Assembly: GCA_964019695.1 (NCBI GenBank)
Contig: CAXHUL010000214.1
Coordinates: 1,674,001 to 1,738,000 of the forward strand
Reading direction: 5' to 3'
From: Loripinus fragilis
Lineage: Eukaryota; Mollusca; Bivalvia; Lucinida; Lucinidae
DNA: 64,000 bases
Within the stretch, counting starts at the first letter, position 1. Each line of letters starts with the position of its first letter. The position numbers and the translations under genes were made by a program. This document shows positions 22,401-37,400 of the stretch, in pieces. The notes beneath the pieces were generated by a model. The model had not been told where the DNA came from and searched no databases. It was given only the letters and a program-made list of their open reading frames with translations.

Positions 22401-25400
22401 TGCAATACTTGTTTCTGTCTCATTGGGTTCTATTCTTGCAATAACTGTTTCTGTCTCATTGGGTTCTATTCTTGCAATACCTGTTTCTGTCTCATTGGGT
22501 TCTATTCTTGCAATACCTGTTTCTGTCTCATTGGGTCCTATTCTTGCAATACCTGTTTCTGTCTCATTGGGTTCTGTTCTTGCAATACCTTTTGTTTCAT
22601 TTCATTCTATTCTTGCAATACCTGTTTCTTTCTCATTGGGTTCTATTTCTGCAACACCTGTTTCTGTCTCTTTGGATTCTATTCTTGCAATACCTTTTTC
22701 TTTTTCATTAGGTTCTATTCTTGCAATACCTGTTTCTGTTTCATTGGGTTCTATTCTTGCAATACCTGTTTCTGTCTTATTGGGTTCTATTCTTGCAATA
22801 CCTGTTTCTGTCTCATTGGGTTCTATTCTTGCAATACCTGTTTCTGTCTCATTAGGTTCTATTCTTGCAATACCTGTTTCTGTCTCATTGGGTTCTATTC
22901 TTGCAATACCTGTTTCTGTCTCATTGGGTTCTATTCTTGCAATACCTGTTTCTGTCTCATTGGGCTCTATTCTTGCAATACCTGTTTCTGTCTCATTAGG
23001 TCCTATTCTTGCAATACATGTTTCTGTCTCATTGGGTTCTGTTCTTGCAATACCTGTTTCTGTCTCATTGGGTTCTATTCTTGCAATACCTGTTTCTGTT
23101 TTATTGGGTTCTGTTCTTGCAATACCTGTTTCTGTCTCATTGGGTTCTATTCTTGCAATACCTGTTTCTGTCTCATTGGGTCCTATTCTTGCAATACCTG
23201 TTTCTGTTTCATTGGGTTCTATTCTTGCAATACCTGTTTCTGTCTCATTGGGTTCTATTCTTGCAATACCTGTTTCTGTTTTATTGGGTTCTGTTCTTGC
23301 AATACCTGTTTCTGTCTTATTGGGTTCTATTCTTGCAATACCTGTTTCTGTCTCATTGGGTTCTATTTCTGCAATACCTGTTTCTGTCTCTTTGGATTCA
23401 ATTCTTGCAATACCTTTTTCTTTTCATTAGGTTCTATTCTTGCAATACCTGTTTCTGTTTCATTGGGTTCTATTCTTGCAATACCTGTTTCTGTCTCATT
23501 GGGTTCTATTCTTGCAATACCTGTCTCTGTTTCATTGGGTTCTATTCTTGCAATACCTGTTTCTGTCTCATTGGGTTCTATTCTTGCAATACCTGTTTCT
23601 GTCTCATTGGGTTCTGTTCTTGCAATACCTGTTTCTGTCTTATTGGGTTCTATTCTTGCAATACCTGTTTCTGTCTCATTGGGTTCTATTCTTGCAATAC
23701 CTGTTTCTGTCTCATTGGGTTCTGTTCTTGCAATACCTGTTTCTGTCTTATTGGGTTCTATTCTTGCAATACCTGTTTCTGTCTCATTGGGATCTATTCT
23801 TGCAATACCTGTTTCTGTTTCACTGGGTTTCTCTTCTTGCAATACCTGTTTCTGTCTCATTGGTTTCTATTCTTGCAATACCTGTTTCTGTCTCATTGGG
23901 TTCTGTTCTTGCAATACCTGTTTCTGTCTCATTGGGTTCTATTCTTGCAATACCTGTTTCTGTCTCATTGGGTTCTGTTCTTGCAATACCTATTTCTGTC
24001 TTATTGGGTTCTATTCTTGCAATACCTGTTTCTGTCTCATTGGGTTCTATTCTTGCAATACCTGTTTCTGTCTCATTGGGTTCTGTTCTTGCAATACCTG
24101 TTTCTGTCTTATTGGGTTCTATTCTTGCAATACCTGTTTCTGTCTCATTGGGTTCTATTCTTGCAATACCTTTTTCTGTTTCATTGGGTTCTATTCTTGC
24201 AATACCTGTTTCTGTCTCATTGGGTTCTATTCTTGCAATACCTGTTTCTGTCTCATTGGGTTCTGTTCTTGCAATACCTGTTTCTGTCTCATTGGGTTCT
24301 ATTCTTGCAATACCTCTATCTATTTCATTGAGTTCTATTCTTGCAATACCTGTTTCTGTTTCATTGGGTTCTATTCTTGCAATACCTGTTTCTGTTTCAT
24401 TGGGTTCTATTCTTGCAATACCTGTTTCTGTCTCATTGGGTTCTATTCTTGCAATACCTGTTTCTGTCTCATTGGGTTCTATTTCTTGCAATACCTGTTT
24501 CTGTCTCATTGGGTTCTGTTCTTGCAATACCTATTTCTGTTTCATTTCATTCTATTCTTGCAATACCTGTTTCTGTCTCATTGGGTTCTATTTCTGCAAT
24601 ACCTGTTTCTGTCTCTTTGGATTCTATTCTTGCAATACCTTTTTCTTTTTTATTAGGTTCTATTCTTGCAATACCTGTTTCTGTTTCATTGGGTTCTATT
24701 CTTGCAATACCTGTTTCTGTCTCATTGGGTTCTATTCTTGCAATACCTGTTTCTGTTTCATTGGGTTCTATTCTTGCAATACCTGTTTCTGTCTCATTGG
24801 GTTCTATTCTTGCAATACCTGTTTCTGTCTCATTGGGTTCTATTCTTGCAATACCTATTTCTGTCTCATTGGGTCCTATTCTTGCAATACCTGTTTCTGT
24901 TTCATTGGGTTCTATTCTTGTAATACCTGTTTCTGTTTCAATGGGTTCTATTCTTGCAATAAATGTTTCTGTTTCATTGGGTTCTATTCTTGCAATACCT
25001 GTTTCTGTCTCATTGGGTTCTATTCTTGCAATACCTGTTTCTGTCTCACTGGGTTCTATTCTTACAATACCTGTTTCTGTCTCATTGGGTCCTATTCTTG
25101 CAATACCTGTTTCTGTCTCATTGGGTTCTGTTCTTGCAATACCTATTTCTGTTTCATTTCATTCTATTCTTGCAATACCTGTTTCTGTCTCATTGGGTTC
25201 TATTTCTGCAATACCTGTTTCTGTCTCTTTGGATTCTATTCTTGCAATACCTTTTTCTTTTTCATTAGGTTCTATTCTTGCAATACCTGTTTCTGTTTCA
25301 TTTGGTTCTATTCTTGCAATACCTGTTTCTGTCTCATTGGGTTCTATTCTTGCAATACCTGTTTCTGTCTCATTGGGTTCTATTCTTGCAATACCTGTTT

Positions 25401-28400
25401 CTGTCCCATTAGGTTCTATTCTTGCAATACCTGTTTCTGTCTCATTGGGTTCTATTCTTGCAATACCTGTTTCTGTTTCATTGGGTTCTAATCTTGCAAT
25501 ACCTGTTTCTGTCTCATTGGGTTCTATTCTTGCAATACCTGTTTCTGTCTCATTGGGTCCTATTCTTGCAATACCTGTTTCTGTCTCATTGGGTTCTGTT
25601 CTTGCAATACCTATTTCTGTTTCATTTCATTCTATTCTTGCAAAACCTGTTTCTGTTTCATTGGGTTCTAATCTTGCAATACCTGTTTCTGTCTCATTGG
25701 GTTCTATTCTTGCAATACCTGTTTCTGTTTCATTGGGTTTCTCTTCTTGCAATACCTGTTTCTGTCTCATTGGGTTCTATTCTTGCAATACCTGTTTCTG
25801 TCTCATTGGGTTCTGTTCTTGCAATACCTGTTTCTGTCTCATTGGGTTCTATTCTTGCAATACCTGTTTCTGTCTCATTGGGTTCTGTTCTTGCAATACC
25901 TATTTCTGTCTTATTGGGTTCTATTCTTGCAATACCTGTTTCTGTCTCATTGGGTTCTATTCTTGCAATACCTGTTTCTGTCTCATTGGGTTCTGTTCTT
26001 GCAATACCTGTTTCTGTCTTATTGGGTTCTATTCTTGCAATACCTGTTTCTGTTTCATTGGGTTCTATTCTTGCAATACCTGTTTCTGTTTCATTGGGTT
26101 CTATTCTTGCAATACCTGTTTCTGTCTCATTGGGTTCTATTCTTGCAATACCTGTTTCTGTCTCATTGGGTTCTGTTCTTGCAATACCTGTTTCTGTCTC
26201 ATTGGGTTCTATTCTTGCAATACCTCTATCTATTTCATTGAGTTCTATTCTTGCAATACCTGTTTCTGTTTCATTGGGTTCTATTCTTGCAATAACTGTC
26301 TCTGTTTCATTGGGTTCTATTCTTGCAATACCTGTTTCTGTCTCATTGGGTTCTATTCTTGCAATACCTGTTTCTGTCTCATTGGGTTCTGTTCTTACAA
26401 TACCTGTTTCGTCTTATTGGGTTCTATTCTTGCAATACCTGTTTCTGTCTCATTGGGTTCTATTCTTGCAATAACTGTCTCTGTTTCATTGGGTTCTATT
26501 CTTGCAATACCTGTTTCTGTCTCATTGGGTTCTGTTCTTACAATACCTGTTTCTGTCTTATTGGGTTCTATTCTTGCAATACCTGTTTCTGTCTCATTGG
26601 GTTCTATTCTTGCAATAACTGTCTCTGTTTCATTGGGTTCTATTCTTGCAATACCTGTTTCTGTCTCATTGGGTTCTATTCTTGCAATACCTGTTTCTGT
26701 CTCATTGGGTCCTATTCTTGCAATACCTGTTTCTGTCTCATTGGGTTCTGTTCTTGCAATACCTATTTCTGTTTCATTTCATTCTATTCTTGCAATACCT
26801 GTTTCTGTCTCATTGGGTTCTATTTCTGCAATACCTGTTTCTGTCTCTTTGGATTCTATTCTTGCAATACCTTTTTCTTTTTCATTAGGTTCTATTCTTG
26901 CAATACCTGTTTCTGTTTCATTTGGTTCTATTCTTGCAATACCTGTTTCTGTCTCATTGGGTTCTATTGTTGCAATACCTGTTTCTGTCTCATTGGGTTC
27001 TATTCTTGCAATACCTGTTTCTGTCTCATTAGGTTCTATTCTTGCAATACCTGTTTCTGTCTCATTGGGTTCTATTCTTGCAATACCTGTTTCTGTTTCA
27101 TTGGGTTCTAATCTTGCAATACCTGTTTCTGTCTCATTGGGTTCTATTCTTGCAATACCTGTTTCTGTCTCATTGGGTCCTATTCTTGCAATACCTGTTT
27201 CTGTCTCATTGGGTTCTGTTCTTGCAATACCTATTTCTGTTTCATTTCATTCTATTCTTGCAATACCTGTTTCTGTTTCATTGGGTTCTAATCTTGCAAT
27301 ACCTGTTTCTGTCTCATTGGGTTCTATTCTTGCAATACCTGTTTCTGTTTCATTGGGTTTCTCTTCTTGCAATACCTGTTTCTGTCTCATTGGGTTCTAT
27401 TCTTGCAATACCTGTTTCTGTCTCATTGGGTTCTGTTCTTGCAATACCTGTTTCTGTCTCATTGGGTTCTATTCTTGCAATACCTGTTTCTGTCTCATTG
27501 GGTTCTGTTCTTGCAATACCTATTTCTGTCTTATTGGGTTCTATTCTTGCAATACCTGTTTCTGTCTCATTGGGTTCTATTCTTGCAATACCTGTTTCTG
27601 TCTCATTGGGTTCTGTTCTTGCAATACCTGTTTCTGTCTTATTGGGTTCTATTCTTGCAATACCTGTTTCTGTTTCATTGGGTTCTATTCATGCAATACC
27701 TGTTTCTGTTTCATTGGGTTCTATTCTTGCAATACCTGTTTCTGTCTCATTGGGTTCTATTCTTGCAATACCTGTTTCTGTCTCATTGGGTTCTGTTCTT
27801 GCAATACCTGTTTCTGTCTCATTGGGTTCTATTCTTGCAATACCTCTATCTATTTCATTGAGTTCTATTCTTGCAATACCTGTTTCTGTTTCATTGGGTT
27901 CTATTCTTGCAATACCTGTTTCTGTTTCATTGGGTTCTATTCTTGCAATACCTGTTTCTGTCTCATTGGGTTCTATTCTTGCAATACCTGTTTCTGTCTC
28001 ATTGGGTTCTATTTCTTGCAATACCTGTTTCTGTCTCATTGGGTTCTGTTCTTGCAATACCTATTTCTGTTTCATTTCATTCTATTCTTGCAATACCTGT
28101 TTCTGTCTCATTGGGTTCTATTTCTGCAATACCTGTTTCTGTCTCTTTGGATTCTATTCTTGCAATACCTTTTTCTTTTTCATTAGGTTCTATTCTTGCA
28201 ATACCTGTTTCTGTTTCTTTGGGTTCTATTCTTGCAATACCTGTTTCTGTCTCATTGGGTTCTATTCTTGCAATACCTGTTTCTGTTTCATTGGGTTCTA
28301 TTCTTGCAACACCTGTTTCTGTCTCATTGGGTTCTATTCTTGCAATACCTGTTTCTGTCTCATTGGGTTCTATTCTTGCAATACCTATTTCTGTCTCATT

Positions 28401-31400
28401 GGGTCCTATTCTTGCAATACCTGTTTCTGTTTCATTGGGTTCTATTCTTGTAATACCTGTTTCTGTTTCATTGGGTTCTATTCTTGCAATACCTGTTTCT
28501 GTTTCATTGGGTTCTATTCTTGCAATACCTGTTTCTGTCTCATTGGGTTCTATTCTTGCAATACCTGTTTCTGTCTCATTGGGTTCTATTCTTGCAATAC
28601 CTGTTTCTGTCTCATTGGGTCCTATTCTTGCAATACCTGTTTCTGTCTCATTGGGTTCTGTTCTTGCAATACCTATTTCTGTTTCATTTCATTCTATTCT
28701 TGCAATACCTGTTTCTGTCTCATTGGGTTCTATTTCTGCAATACCTGTTTCTGTCTCTTTGGATTCTATTCTTGCAATACCTTTTTCTTTTTCATTAGGT
28801 TCTATTCTTGCAATACCTGTTTCTGTTTCATTGGGTTCTATTCTTGCAAAACCTGTTTCTGTCTCATTGGGTTCTATTCTTGCAATACCTGTTTCTGTCT
28901 CATTGGGTTCTATTCTTGCAATACCTGTTTCTGTCTCATTAGGTTCTATTCTTGCAATACCTGTTTCTGTCTCATTGGGTTCTATTCTTGCAATACCTGT
29001 TTCTGTTTCATTGGGTTCTAAACTTTGCAATACCTGTTTCTGTCTCATTGGGTTCTATTCTTGCAATACCTGTTTCTGTCTCATTGGGTCCTATTCTTGC
29101 AATACCTGTTTCTGTCTCATTGGGTTCTGTTCTTGCAATACCTATTTCTGTTTCATTTCATTCTATTCTTGCAATACCTGTTTCTGTCTCATTGGGTTCT
29201 ATTTCTGCAATACCTGTTTCTGTCTCTTTGGATTCTATTCTTGCAATACTTTTTTCTTTTTCATTAGGTTCTATTCTTGCAAAACCTGTTTCTGTTTCAT
29301 TGGGTTCTATTCTTGCAATACCTGTTTCTGTCTCATTGGGTTCTATTCTTGCAATACCTGTTTCTGTTTCATTGGGTTCTATTCTTGCAATACCTGTTTC
29401 TGTCTCATTGGGTTCTATTCTTGCAATACCTGTTTCTGTTTCATTGGGTTCTGTTCTTGCAATACCTGTTTCTGTCTTATTGGGTTCTATTCTTGCAATA
29501 CCTGTTTCTGTCTCATTGGGTTCTATTTCTGCAATACCTGTTTCTGTCTCTTTGGATTCAATTCTTGCAATACCTTTTTCTTTTTCATTAGGTTCTATTC
29601 TTGCAATACCTGTTTCTATTTCATTGAGTTCTATTCTTGCAATACCTGTTTCTGTCTCATTGGGTTCTATTCTTGCAATAACTGTCTCTGTTTCATTGGG
29701 TTCTATTCTTGCAATACCTGTTTCTGTCTCATTGGGTTCTATTCTTGCAATACCTGTTTCTGTCTCATTGGGTTCTGTTCTTACAATACCTGTTTCTGTC
29801 TTATTGGGTTCTATTCTTGCAATACCTGTTTCTGTCTCATTGGGTTCTATTCTTGCAATACCTGTTTCTGTCTCATTGGGTTCTGTTCTTGCAATACCTG
29901 TTTCTGTCTTAATGGGTTCTATTCTTGCAATACCTGTTTCTTTCTCATTGGGTTCTATTCTTGCAATACCTGTTTCTGTTTCATTGGGTTCTATTCTTGC
30001 AATATTTGTTTCTGTCTCATTGAGTTCTATTCTTGCAATACCTGTTTCTGTCTCATTGGGTTCTGTTCTTGCAATACCTGTTTCTGTCTTATTGGGTTCT
30101 ATTCTTGCAATACCTTTTTCTTTTTCATTAGGTTCTATTCTTGCAAAACCTGTTTCTGTTTCATTGGGTTCTATTCTTGCAATACCTGTTTCTGTCTCCT
30201 TGGGTTCTATTCTTGCAATACCTGTTTCTGTTTCATTGGGTTCTATTCTTGCAATACCTGTTTCTGTCTCATTGGGTTCTGTTCTTGCAATACCTATTTC
30301 TGTCTTATTGGGTTCTATTCTTGCAATACCTGTTTCTGTCTCATTGGGTTCTATTCTTGCAATACCTGTTTCTGTCTCATTGGGTTCTGTTCTTGCAATA
30401 CCTGTTTCTGTCTTATTGGGTTCTATTCTTGCAATACCTGTTTCTGTTTCATTGGGTTCTATTCTTGCAATACCTGTTTCTGTTTCATTGGGTTCTATTC
30501 TTGCAATACCTGTTTCTGTCTCATTGGGTTCTATTCTTGCAATACCTGTTTCTGTCTCATTGGGTTCTGTTCTTGCAATACCTGTTTCTGTCTCATTGGG
30601 TTCTATTCTTGCAATACCTCTATCTATTTTATTGAGTTCTATTCTTGCAATACCTGTTTCTGTTTCATTGGGTTCTATTCTTGCAATACCTGTTTCTGTT
30701 TCATTGGGTTCTATTCTTGCAATACCTGTTTCTGTCTCATTGGGTTCTATTCTTGCAATACCTGTTTCTGTCTCATTGGGTTCTATTTCTTGCAATACCT
30801 GTTTCTGTCTCATTGGGTTCTGTTCTTGCAATACCTATTTCTGTTTCATTTCATTCTATTCTTGCAATACCTGTTTCTGTCTCATTGGGTTCTATTTCTG
30901 CAATACCTGTTTCTGTCTCTTTGGATTCTATTCTTGCAATACCTTTTTCTTTTTCATTAGGTTCTATTCTTGCAATACCTGTTTCTGTTTCATTGGGTTC
31001 TATTCTTGCAATACCTGTTTCTGTCTCATTGGGTTCTATTCTTGCAATACCTGTTTCTGTTTCATTGGGTTCTATTCTTGCAACACCTGTTTCTGTCTCA
31101 TTGGGTTCTATTCTTGCAATACCTGTTTCTGTCTCATTGGGTTCTATTCTTGCAATACCTATTTCTGTCTCATTGGGTCCTATTCTTGCAATACCTGTTT
31201 CTGTTTCATTGGGTTCTATTCTTGTAATACCTGTTTCTGTTTCATTGGGTTCTATTCTTGCAATACCTGTTTCTGTTTCATTGGGTTCTATTCTTGCAAT
31301 ACCTGTTTCTGTCTCATTGGGTTCTATTCTTGCAATACCTGTTTCTGTCTCATTGGGTTCTATTCTTGCAATACCTGTTTCTGTCTCATTGGGTCCTATT

Positions 31401-31460
31401 CTTGCAATACCTGTTTCTGTCTCATTGGGTTCTGTTCTTGCAATACCTATTTCTGTTTCA
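19480..31460 (+). repeat. Segmental tandem duplication C, copy 1 (about 12 kb)
   Basis: Markers recur in the next block at offset 11,957 from about 19.5 to 22.6 kb, 11,960 to about 26.4 kb and 11,961 to about 28.5 kb. The 3-bp step is a private deletion at about 22,590 (CCTTTTGTTTC here, CCTTTTTCTGTTTC in copy 2). The 1-bp step is TTTCGTC near 26,409. The block holds relatives of duplication A (21.2-25.5 kb), three slip-marked HORs starting at 23827, 25737 and 27357, and a unique TCTAAACTTTGC +1 unit at about 29,018. Confidence 0.85.
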
Positions 31461-31494
31461 TTGGGTTCTATTCTTGCAATACCTGTTTCTGTCT
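31461..31494 (+). other. In-register duplication junction (block C copies)
   Basis: Upstream, the unit starts as the cassette type (GTTCTTGCAATACCTATTTC), which everywhere else leads into CATTTCATT. Here it instead continues CATTGGG, and then the rare CTCAATGGGTCC, whose partner is at 19,537. The chimeric unit keeps the 36-bp phase. The simplest reading is unequal exchange between misaligned units about 11.96 kb apart. Confidence 0.7.
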
Positions 31495-34400
31495 CAATGG
31501 GTCCTATTCTTGCAATACCTGTTTCTGTCTCATTGGGTTCTATTCTTGCAATACCTATTTCTGTTTCATTTCATTCTATTCTTGCAATACCTGTTTCTGT
31601 CTCATTGGGTTCTATTTCTGCAATACCTGTTTCTGTCTCTTTGGATTCTATTCTTGCAATACCTTTTTCTTTTTCATTAGGTTCTATTCTTGCAATACCT
31701 GTTTCTGTTTCATTGGGTTCTATTCTTGCAATACCTGTTTCTGTCTCATCGGGTTCTATTCTTGCAATACCTGTTTCTGTTTCATTGGGTTCTATTCCTG
31801 CAATACCTGTTTCTGTCTCATTGGGTTCTATTCTTGCAATACCTGTTTCTGTCTCATTGGGTTCTATTCTTGCAATACCTATTTCTGTCTCATTGGGTCC
31901 TATTCTTGCAATACATGTTTCTGTTTCATTGGGTTCTATTCTTGTAATACCTGTTTCTGTTTCATTGGGTTCTATTCTTGCAATACCTGTTTCTGTTTCA
32001 TTGGGTTCTATTCTTGCAATACCTGTTTCTGTCTCATTAGGTTCTATTCTTGCAATACCTGTTTCTGTCTCATTGGGTTCTATTCTTACAATACCTGTTT
32101 CTGTCTCATTGGGTTCTATTCTTGCAATACCTGTTTCTGTCTCATTGGGTTCTATTCTTGCAATACCTGTTTCTGTCTCATTGGGTTCTATTCTTGCAAT
32201 ACCTGTTTCTGTCTCATTGGGTCCTATTCTTGCAATACCTGTTTCTGTCTCATTGGGTTCTGTTCTTGCAATACCTATTTCTGTTTCATTTCATTCTATT
32301 CTTGCAATACCTGTTTCTGTCTCATTGGGTTCTATTTCTGCAATACCTGTTTCTGTCTCTTTGGATTCTATTCTTGCAATACCTTTTTCTTTTTCATTAG
32401 GTTCTATTCTTGCAATACCTGTTTCTGTTTCATTTGGTTCTATTCTTGCAATACCTGTTTCTGTCTCATTGGGTTCTATTCTTGCAATACCTGTTTCTGT
32501 CTCATTGGGTTCTATTCTTGCAATACCTGTTTCTGTCTCATTAGGTTCTATTCTTGCAAAACCTGTTTCTGTCTCATTGGGTTCTATTCTTGCAATACCT
32601 GTTTCTGTTTCATTGGGTTCTAATCTTGCAATACCTGTTTCTGTCTCATTGGGTTCTATTCTTGCAATACCTGTTTCTGTCTCATTGGGTCCTATTCTTG
32701 CAATACCTGTTTCTGTCTCATTGGGTTCTGTTCTTGCAATACCTATTTCTGTTTCATTTCATTCTATTCTTGCAATACCTGTTTCTGTTTCATTGGGTTC
32801 TAATCTTGCAATACCTGTTTCTGTCTCATTGGGTTCTATTCTTGCAATACCTGTTTCTGCTTCATTGGGTTTCTCTTCTTGCAATACCTGTTTCTGTCTC
32901 ATTGGGTTCTATTCTTGCAATACCTGTTTCTGTCTCATTGGGTTCTGTTCTTGCAATACCTGTTTCTGTCTCATTGGGTTCTATTCTTGCAATACCTGTT
33001 TCTGTCTCATTGGGTTCTGTTCTTGCAATACCTATTTCTGTCTTATTGGGTTCTATTCTTGCAATACCTGTTTCTGTCTCATTGGGTTCTATTTCTGCAA
33101 TACCTGTTTCAGTCTCTTTGGATTCTATTCTTGCAATACCTTTTTCTTTTTCATTAGGTTCTATTCTTGCAATACCTGTTTCTGTTTCATTGGGTTCTAT
33201 TCTTGCAATACCTGTTTCTGTTTCATTGGGTTCTATTCTTGCAATACCTGTTTCTGTCTCATTGGGTTCTATTCTTGCAATACCTGTTTCTGTCTCATTG
33301 TGTTCTATTCTTGCAATACCTGTTTCTGTCTCAAATGGGTTCTATTCTTGCAATACCTGTTTCTTTCTCATTGGGTTCTGTTCTTGCAATACCTATTTCT
33401 GTTTCATTTCATTCTATTCTTGCATTACCTGTTTCTGTCTCATTGGGTTCTATTTCTGCAATACCTGTTTCTGTCTCTTTGGATTCTATTCTTGCAATAC
33501 CTTTTTCTTTTTCATTAGGTTCTATTCTTGCAATACCTGTTTCTGTTTCATTGGGTTCTATTCTTGCAATACCCGTTTCTGTCTTATTGGGTTCTATTCT
33601 TGCAATACCTGTTTCTGTCTCATTGGGTTCTGTTCTTGCAATACCTGTTTCTGTCTTATTGGATTCTTTTCTTGCAATACCTGTTTCTGTTTCATTGGGT
33701 TCTATTCTTGCAATACCTGTTTCTGTCTCATTGGGTTCTATTCTTGCAATACCTGTTTCTGTCTCATTGGGTTCTATTCTTGCAATACCTGTTTCTGTCT
33801 CATTTCGGTTCTATTCTTGCAATACCTTTTTCTGTCTCATTGGGTCCTATTCTTGCAATACCTGTTTCTGTCTCATTGGGTTCTGTTCTTGCAATACCTA
33901 TTTCTGTTTCATTTCATTCTATTCTTGCAATACCTGTTTCTGTCTCATTGGGTTCTATTTCTGCAATACCTGTTTCTGCCTCTTTGGATTCTATTCTTGC
34001 AATACCTTTTTCTTTTTCATTAGGTTCTATTCTTGCAATACCTGTTTCTGTTTCATTGGGTTCTATTCTTGCAATACCTGTTTCTGTCTCATTGGGTTCT
34101 ATTCTTGCAATACCTGTTTCTGTTTCATTGGGTTCTTTTCTTGCAATACCTGTTTCTGTCTCATTGGGTTCTATTCTTGCAATACCTGTTTCTGTCTCAT
34201 TGGGTTCTATTCTTGCAATACCTATTTCTGTACCATTGGGTCCTATTCTTGCAATACCTGTTTCTGTTTCATTGGGTTCTATTCTTGTAATACCTGTTTC
34301 TGTTTCATTGGGTTCTATTCTTGCAATACCTGTTTCTGTTTCATTGGGTTCTATTCTTGCAATACTTGTTTCTGTCTCATTGGGTTCTATTCTTGCAATA

Positions 34401-37400
34401 ACTGTTTCTGTCTCATTGGGTTCTATTCTTGCAATACCTGTTTCTGTCTCATTGGGTTCTATTCTTGCAATACCTGTTTCTGTCTCATTGGGTCCTATTC
34501 TTGCAATACCTGTTTCTGTCTCATTGGGTTCTGTTCTTGCAATACCTTTTTCTGTTTCATTTCATTCTATTCTTGCAATACCTGTTTCTTTCTCATTGGG
34601 TTCTATTTCTGCAACACCTGTTTCTGTCTCTTTGGATTCTATTCTTGCAATACCTTTTTCTTTTTCATTAGGTTCTATTCTTGCAATACCTGTTTCTGTT
34701 TCATTGGGTTCTATTCTTGCAATACCTGTTTCTGTCTTATTGGGTTCTATTCTTGCAATACCTGTTTCTGTCTCATTGGGTTCTATTCTTGCAATACCTG
34801 TTTCTGTCTCATTAGGTTCTATTCTTGCAATACCTGTTTCTGTCTCATTGGGTTCTATTCTTGCAATACCTGTTTCTGTCTCATTGGGTTCTATTCTTGC
34901 AATACCTGTTTCTGTCTCATTGGGCTCTATTCTTGCAATACCTGTTTCTGTCTCATTAGGTCCTATTCTTGCAATACATGTTTCTGTCTCATTGGGTTCT
35001 GTTCTTGCAATACCTGTTTCTGTCTCATTGGGTTCTATTCTTGCAATACCTGTTTCTGTTTTATTGGGTTCTGTTCTTGCAATACCTGTTTCTGTCTCAT
35101 TGGGTTCTATTCTTGCAATACCTGTTTCTGTCTCATTGGGTCCTATTCTTGCAATACCTGTTTCTGTTTCATTGGGTTCTATTCTTGCAATACCTGTTTC
35201 TGTCTCATTGGGTTCTATTCTTGCAATACCTGTTTCTGTTTTATTGGGTTCTGTTCTTGCAATACCTGTTTCTGTCTTATTGGGTTCTATTCTTGCAATA
35301 CCTGTTTCTGTCTCATTGGGTTCTATTTCTGCAATACCTGTTTCTGTCTCTTTGGATTCAATTCTTGCAATACCTTTTTCTTTTCATTAGGTTCTATTCT
35401 TGCAATACCTGTTTCTGTTTCATTGGGTTCTATTCTTGCAATACCTGTTTCTGTCTCATTGGGTTCTATTCTTGCAATACCTGTCTCTGTTTCATTGGGT
35501 TCTATTCTTGCAATACCTGTTTCTGTCTCATTGGGTTCTATTCTTGCAATACCTGTTTCTGTCTCATTGGGTTCTGTTCTTGCAATACCTGTTTCTGTCT
35601 TATTGGGTTCTATTCTTGCAATACCTGTTTCTGTCTCATTGGGTTCTATTCTTGCAATACCTGTTTCTGTCTCATTGGGTTCTGTTCTTGCAATACCTGT
35701 TTCTGTCTTATTGGGTTCTATTCTTGCAATACCTGTTTCTGTCTCATTGGGATCTATTCTTGCAATACCTGTTTCTGTTTCACTGGGTTTCTCTTCTTGC
35801 AATACCTGTTTCTGTCTCATTGGGTTCTATTCTTGCAATACCTGTTTCTGTCTCATTGGGTTCTGTTCTTGCAATACCTGTTTCTGTCTCATTGGGTTCT
35901 ATTCTTGCAATACCTGTTTCTGTCTCATTGGGTTCTGTTCTTGCAATACCTATTTCTGTCTTATTGGGTTCTATTCTTGCAATACCTGTTTCTGTCTCAT
36001 TGGGTTCTATTCTTGCAATACCTGTTTCTGTCTCATTGGGTTCTGTTCTTGCAATACCTGTTTCTGTCTTATTGGGTTCTATTCTTGCAATACCTGTTTC
36101 TGTCTCATTGGGTTCTATTCTTGCAATACCTTTTTCTGTTTCATTGGGTTCTATTCTTGCAATACCTGTTTCTGTCTCATTGGGTTCTATTCTTGCAATA
36201 CCTGTTTCTGTCTCATTGGGTTCTGTTCTTGCAATACCTGTTTCTGTCTCATTGGGTTCTATTCTTGCAATACCTCTATCTATTTCATTGAGTTCTATTC
36301 TTGCAATACCTGTTTCTGTTTCATTGGGTTCTATTCTTGCAATACCTGTTTCTGTTTCATTGGGTTCTATTCTTGCAATACCTGTTTCTGTCTCATTGGG
36401 TTCTATTCTTGCAATACCTGTTTCTGTCTCATTGGGTTCTATTTCTTGCAATACCTGTTTCTGTCTCATTGGGTTCTGTTCTTGCAATACCTATTTCTGT
36501 TTCATTTCATTCTATTCTTGCAATACCTGTTTCTGTCTCATTGGGTTCTATTTCTGCAATACCTGTTTCTGTCTCTTTGGATTCTATTCTTGCAATACCT
36601 TTTTCTTTTTTATTAGGTTCTATTCTTGCAATACCTGTTTCTGTTTCATTGGGTTCTATTCTTGCAATACCTGTTTCTGTCTCATTGGGTTCTATTCTTG
36701 CAATACCTGTTTCTGTTTCATTGGGTTCTATTCTTGCAATACCTGTTTCTGTCTCATTGGGTTCTATTCTTGCAATACCTGTTTCTGTCTCATTGGGTTC
36801 TATTCTTGCAATACCTATTTCTGTCTCATTGGGTCCTATTCTTGCAATACCTGTTTCTGTTTCATTGGGTTCTATTCTTGTAATACCTGTTTCTGTTTCA
36901 ATGGGTTCTATTCTTGCAATACCTGTTTCTGTTTCATTGGGTTCTATTCTTGCAATACCTGTTTCTGTCTCATTGGGTTCTATTCTTGCAATACCTGTTT
37001 CTGTCTCATTGGGTTCTATTCTTGCAATACCTGTTTCTGTCTCATTGGGTCCTATTCTTGCAATACCTGTTTCTTTCTCATTGGGTTCTGTTCTTGCAAT
37101 ACCTATTTCTGTTTCATTTCATTCTATTCTTGCAATACCTGTTTCTGTCTCATTGGGTTCTATTTCTGCAATACCTGTTTCTGTCTCTTTGGATTCTATT
37201 CTTGCAATACCTTTTTCTTTTTCATTAGGTTCTATTCTTGCAATACCTGTTTCTGTTTCATTTGGTTCTATTCTTGCAATACCTGTTTCTGTCTCATTGG
37301 GTTCTATTCTTGCAATACCTGTTTCTGTCTCATTGGGTTCTATTCTTGCAATACCTGTTTCTGTCCCATTAGGTTCTATTCTTGCAATACCTGTTTCTGT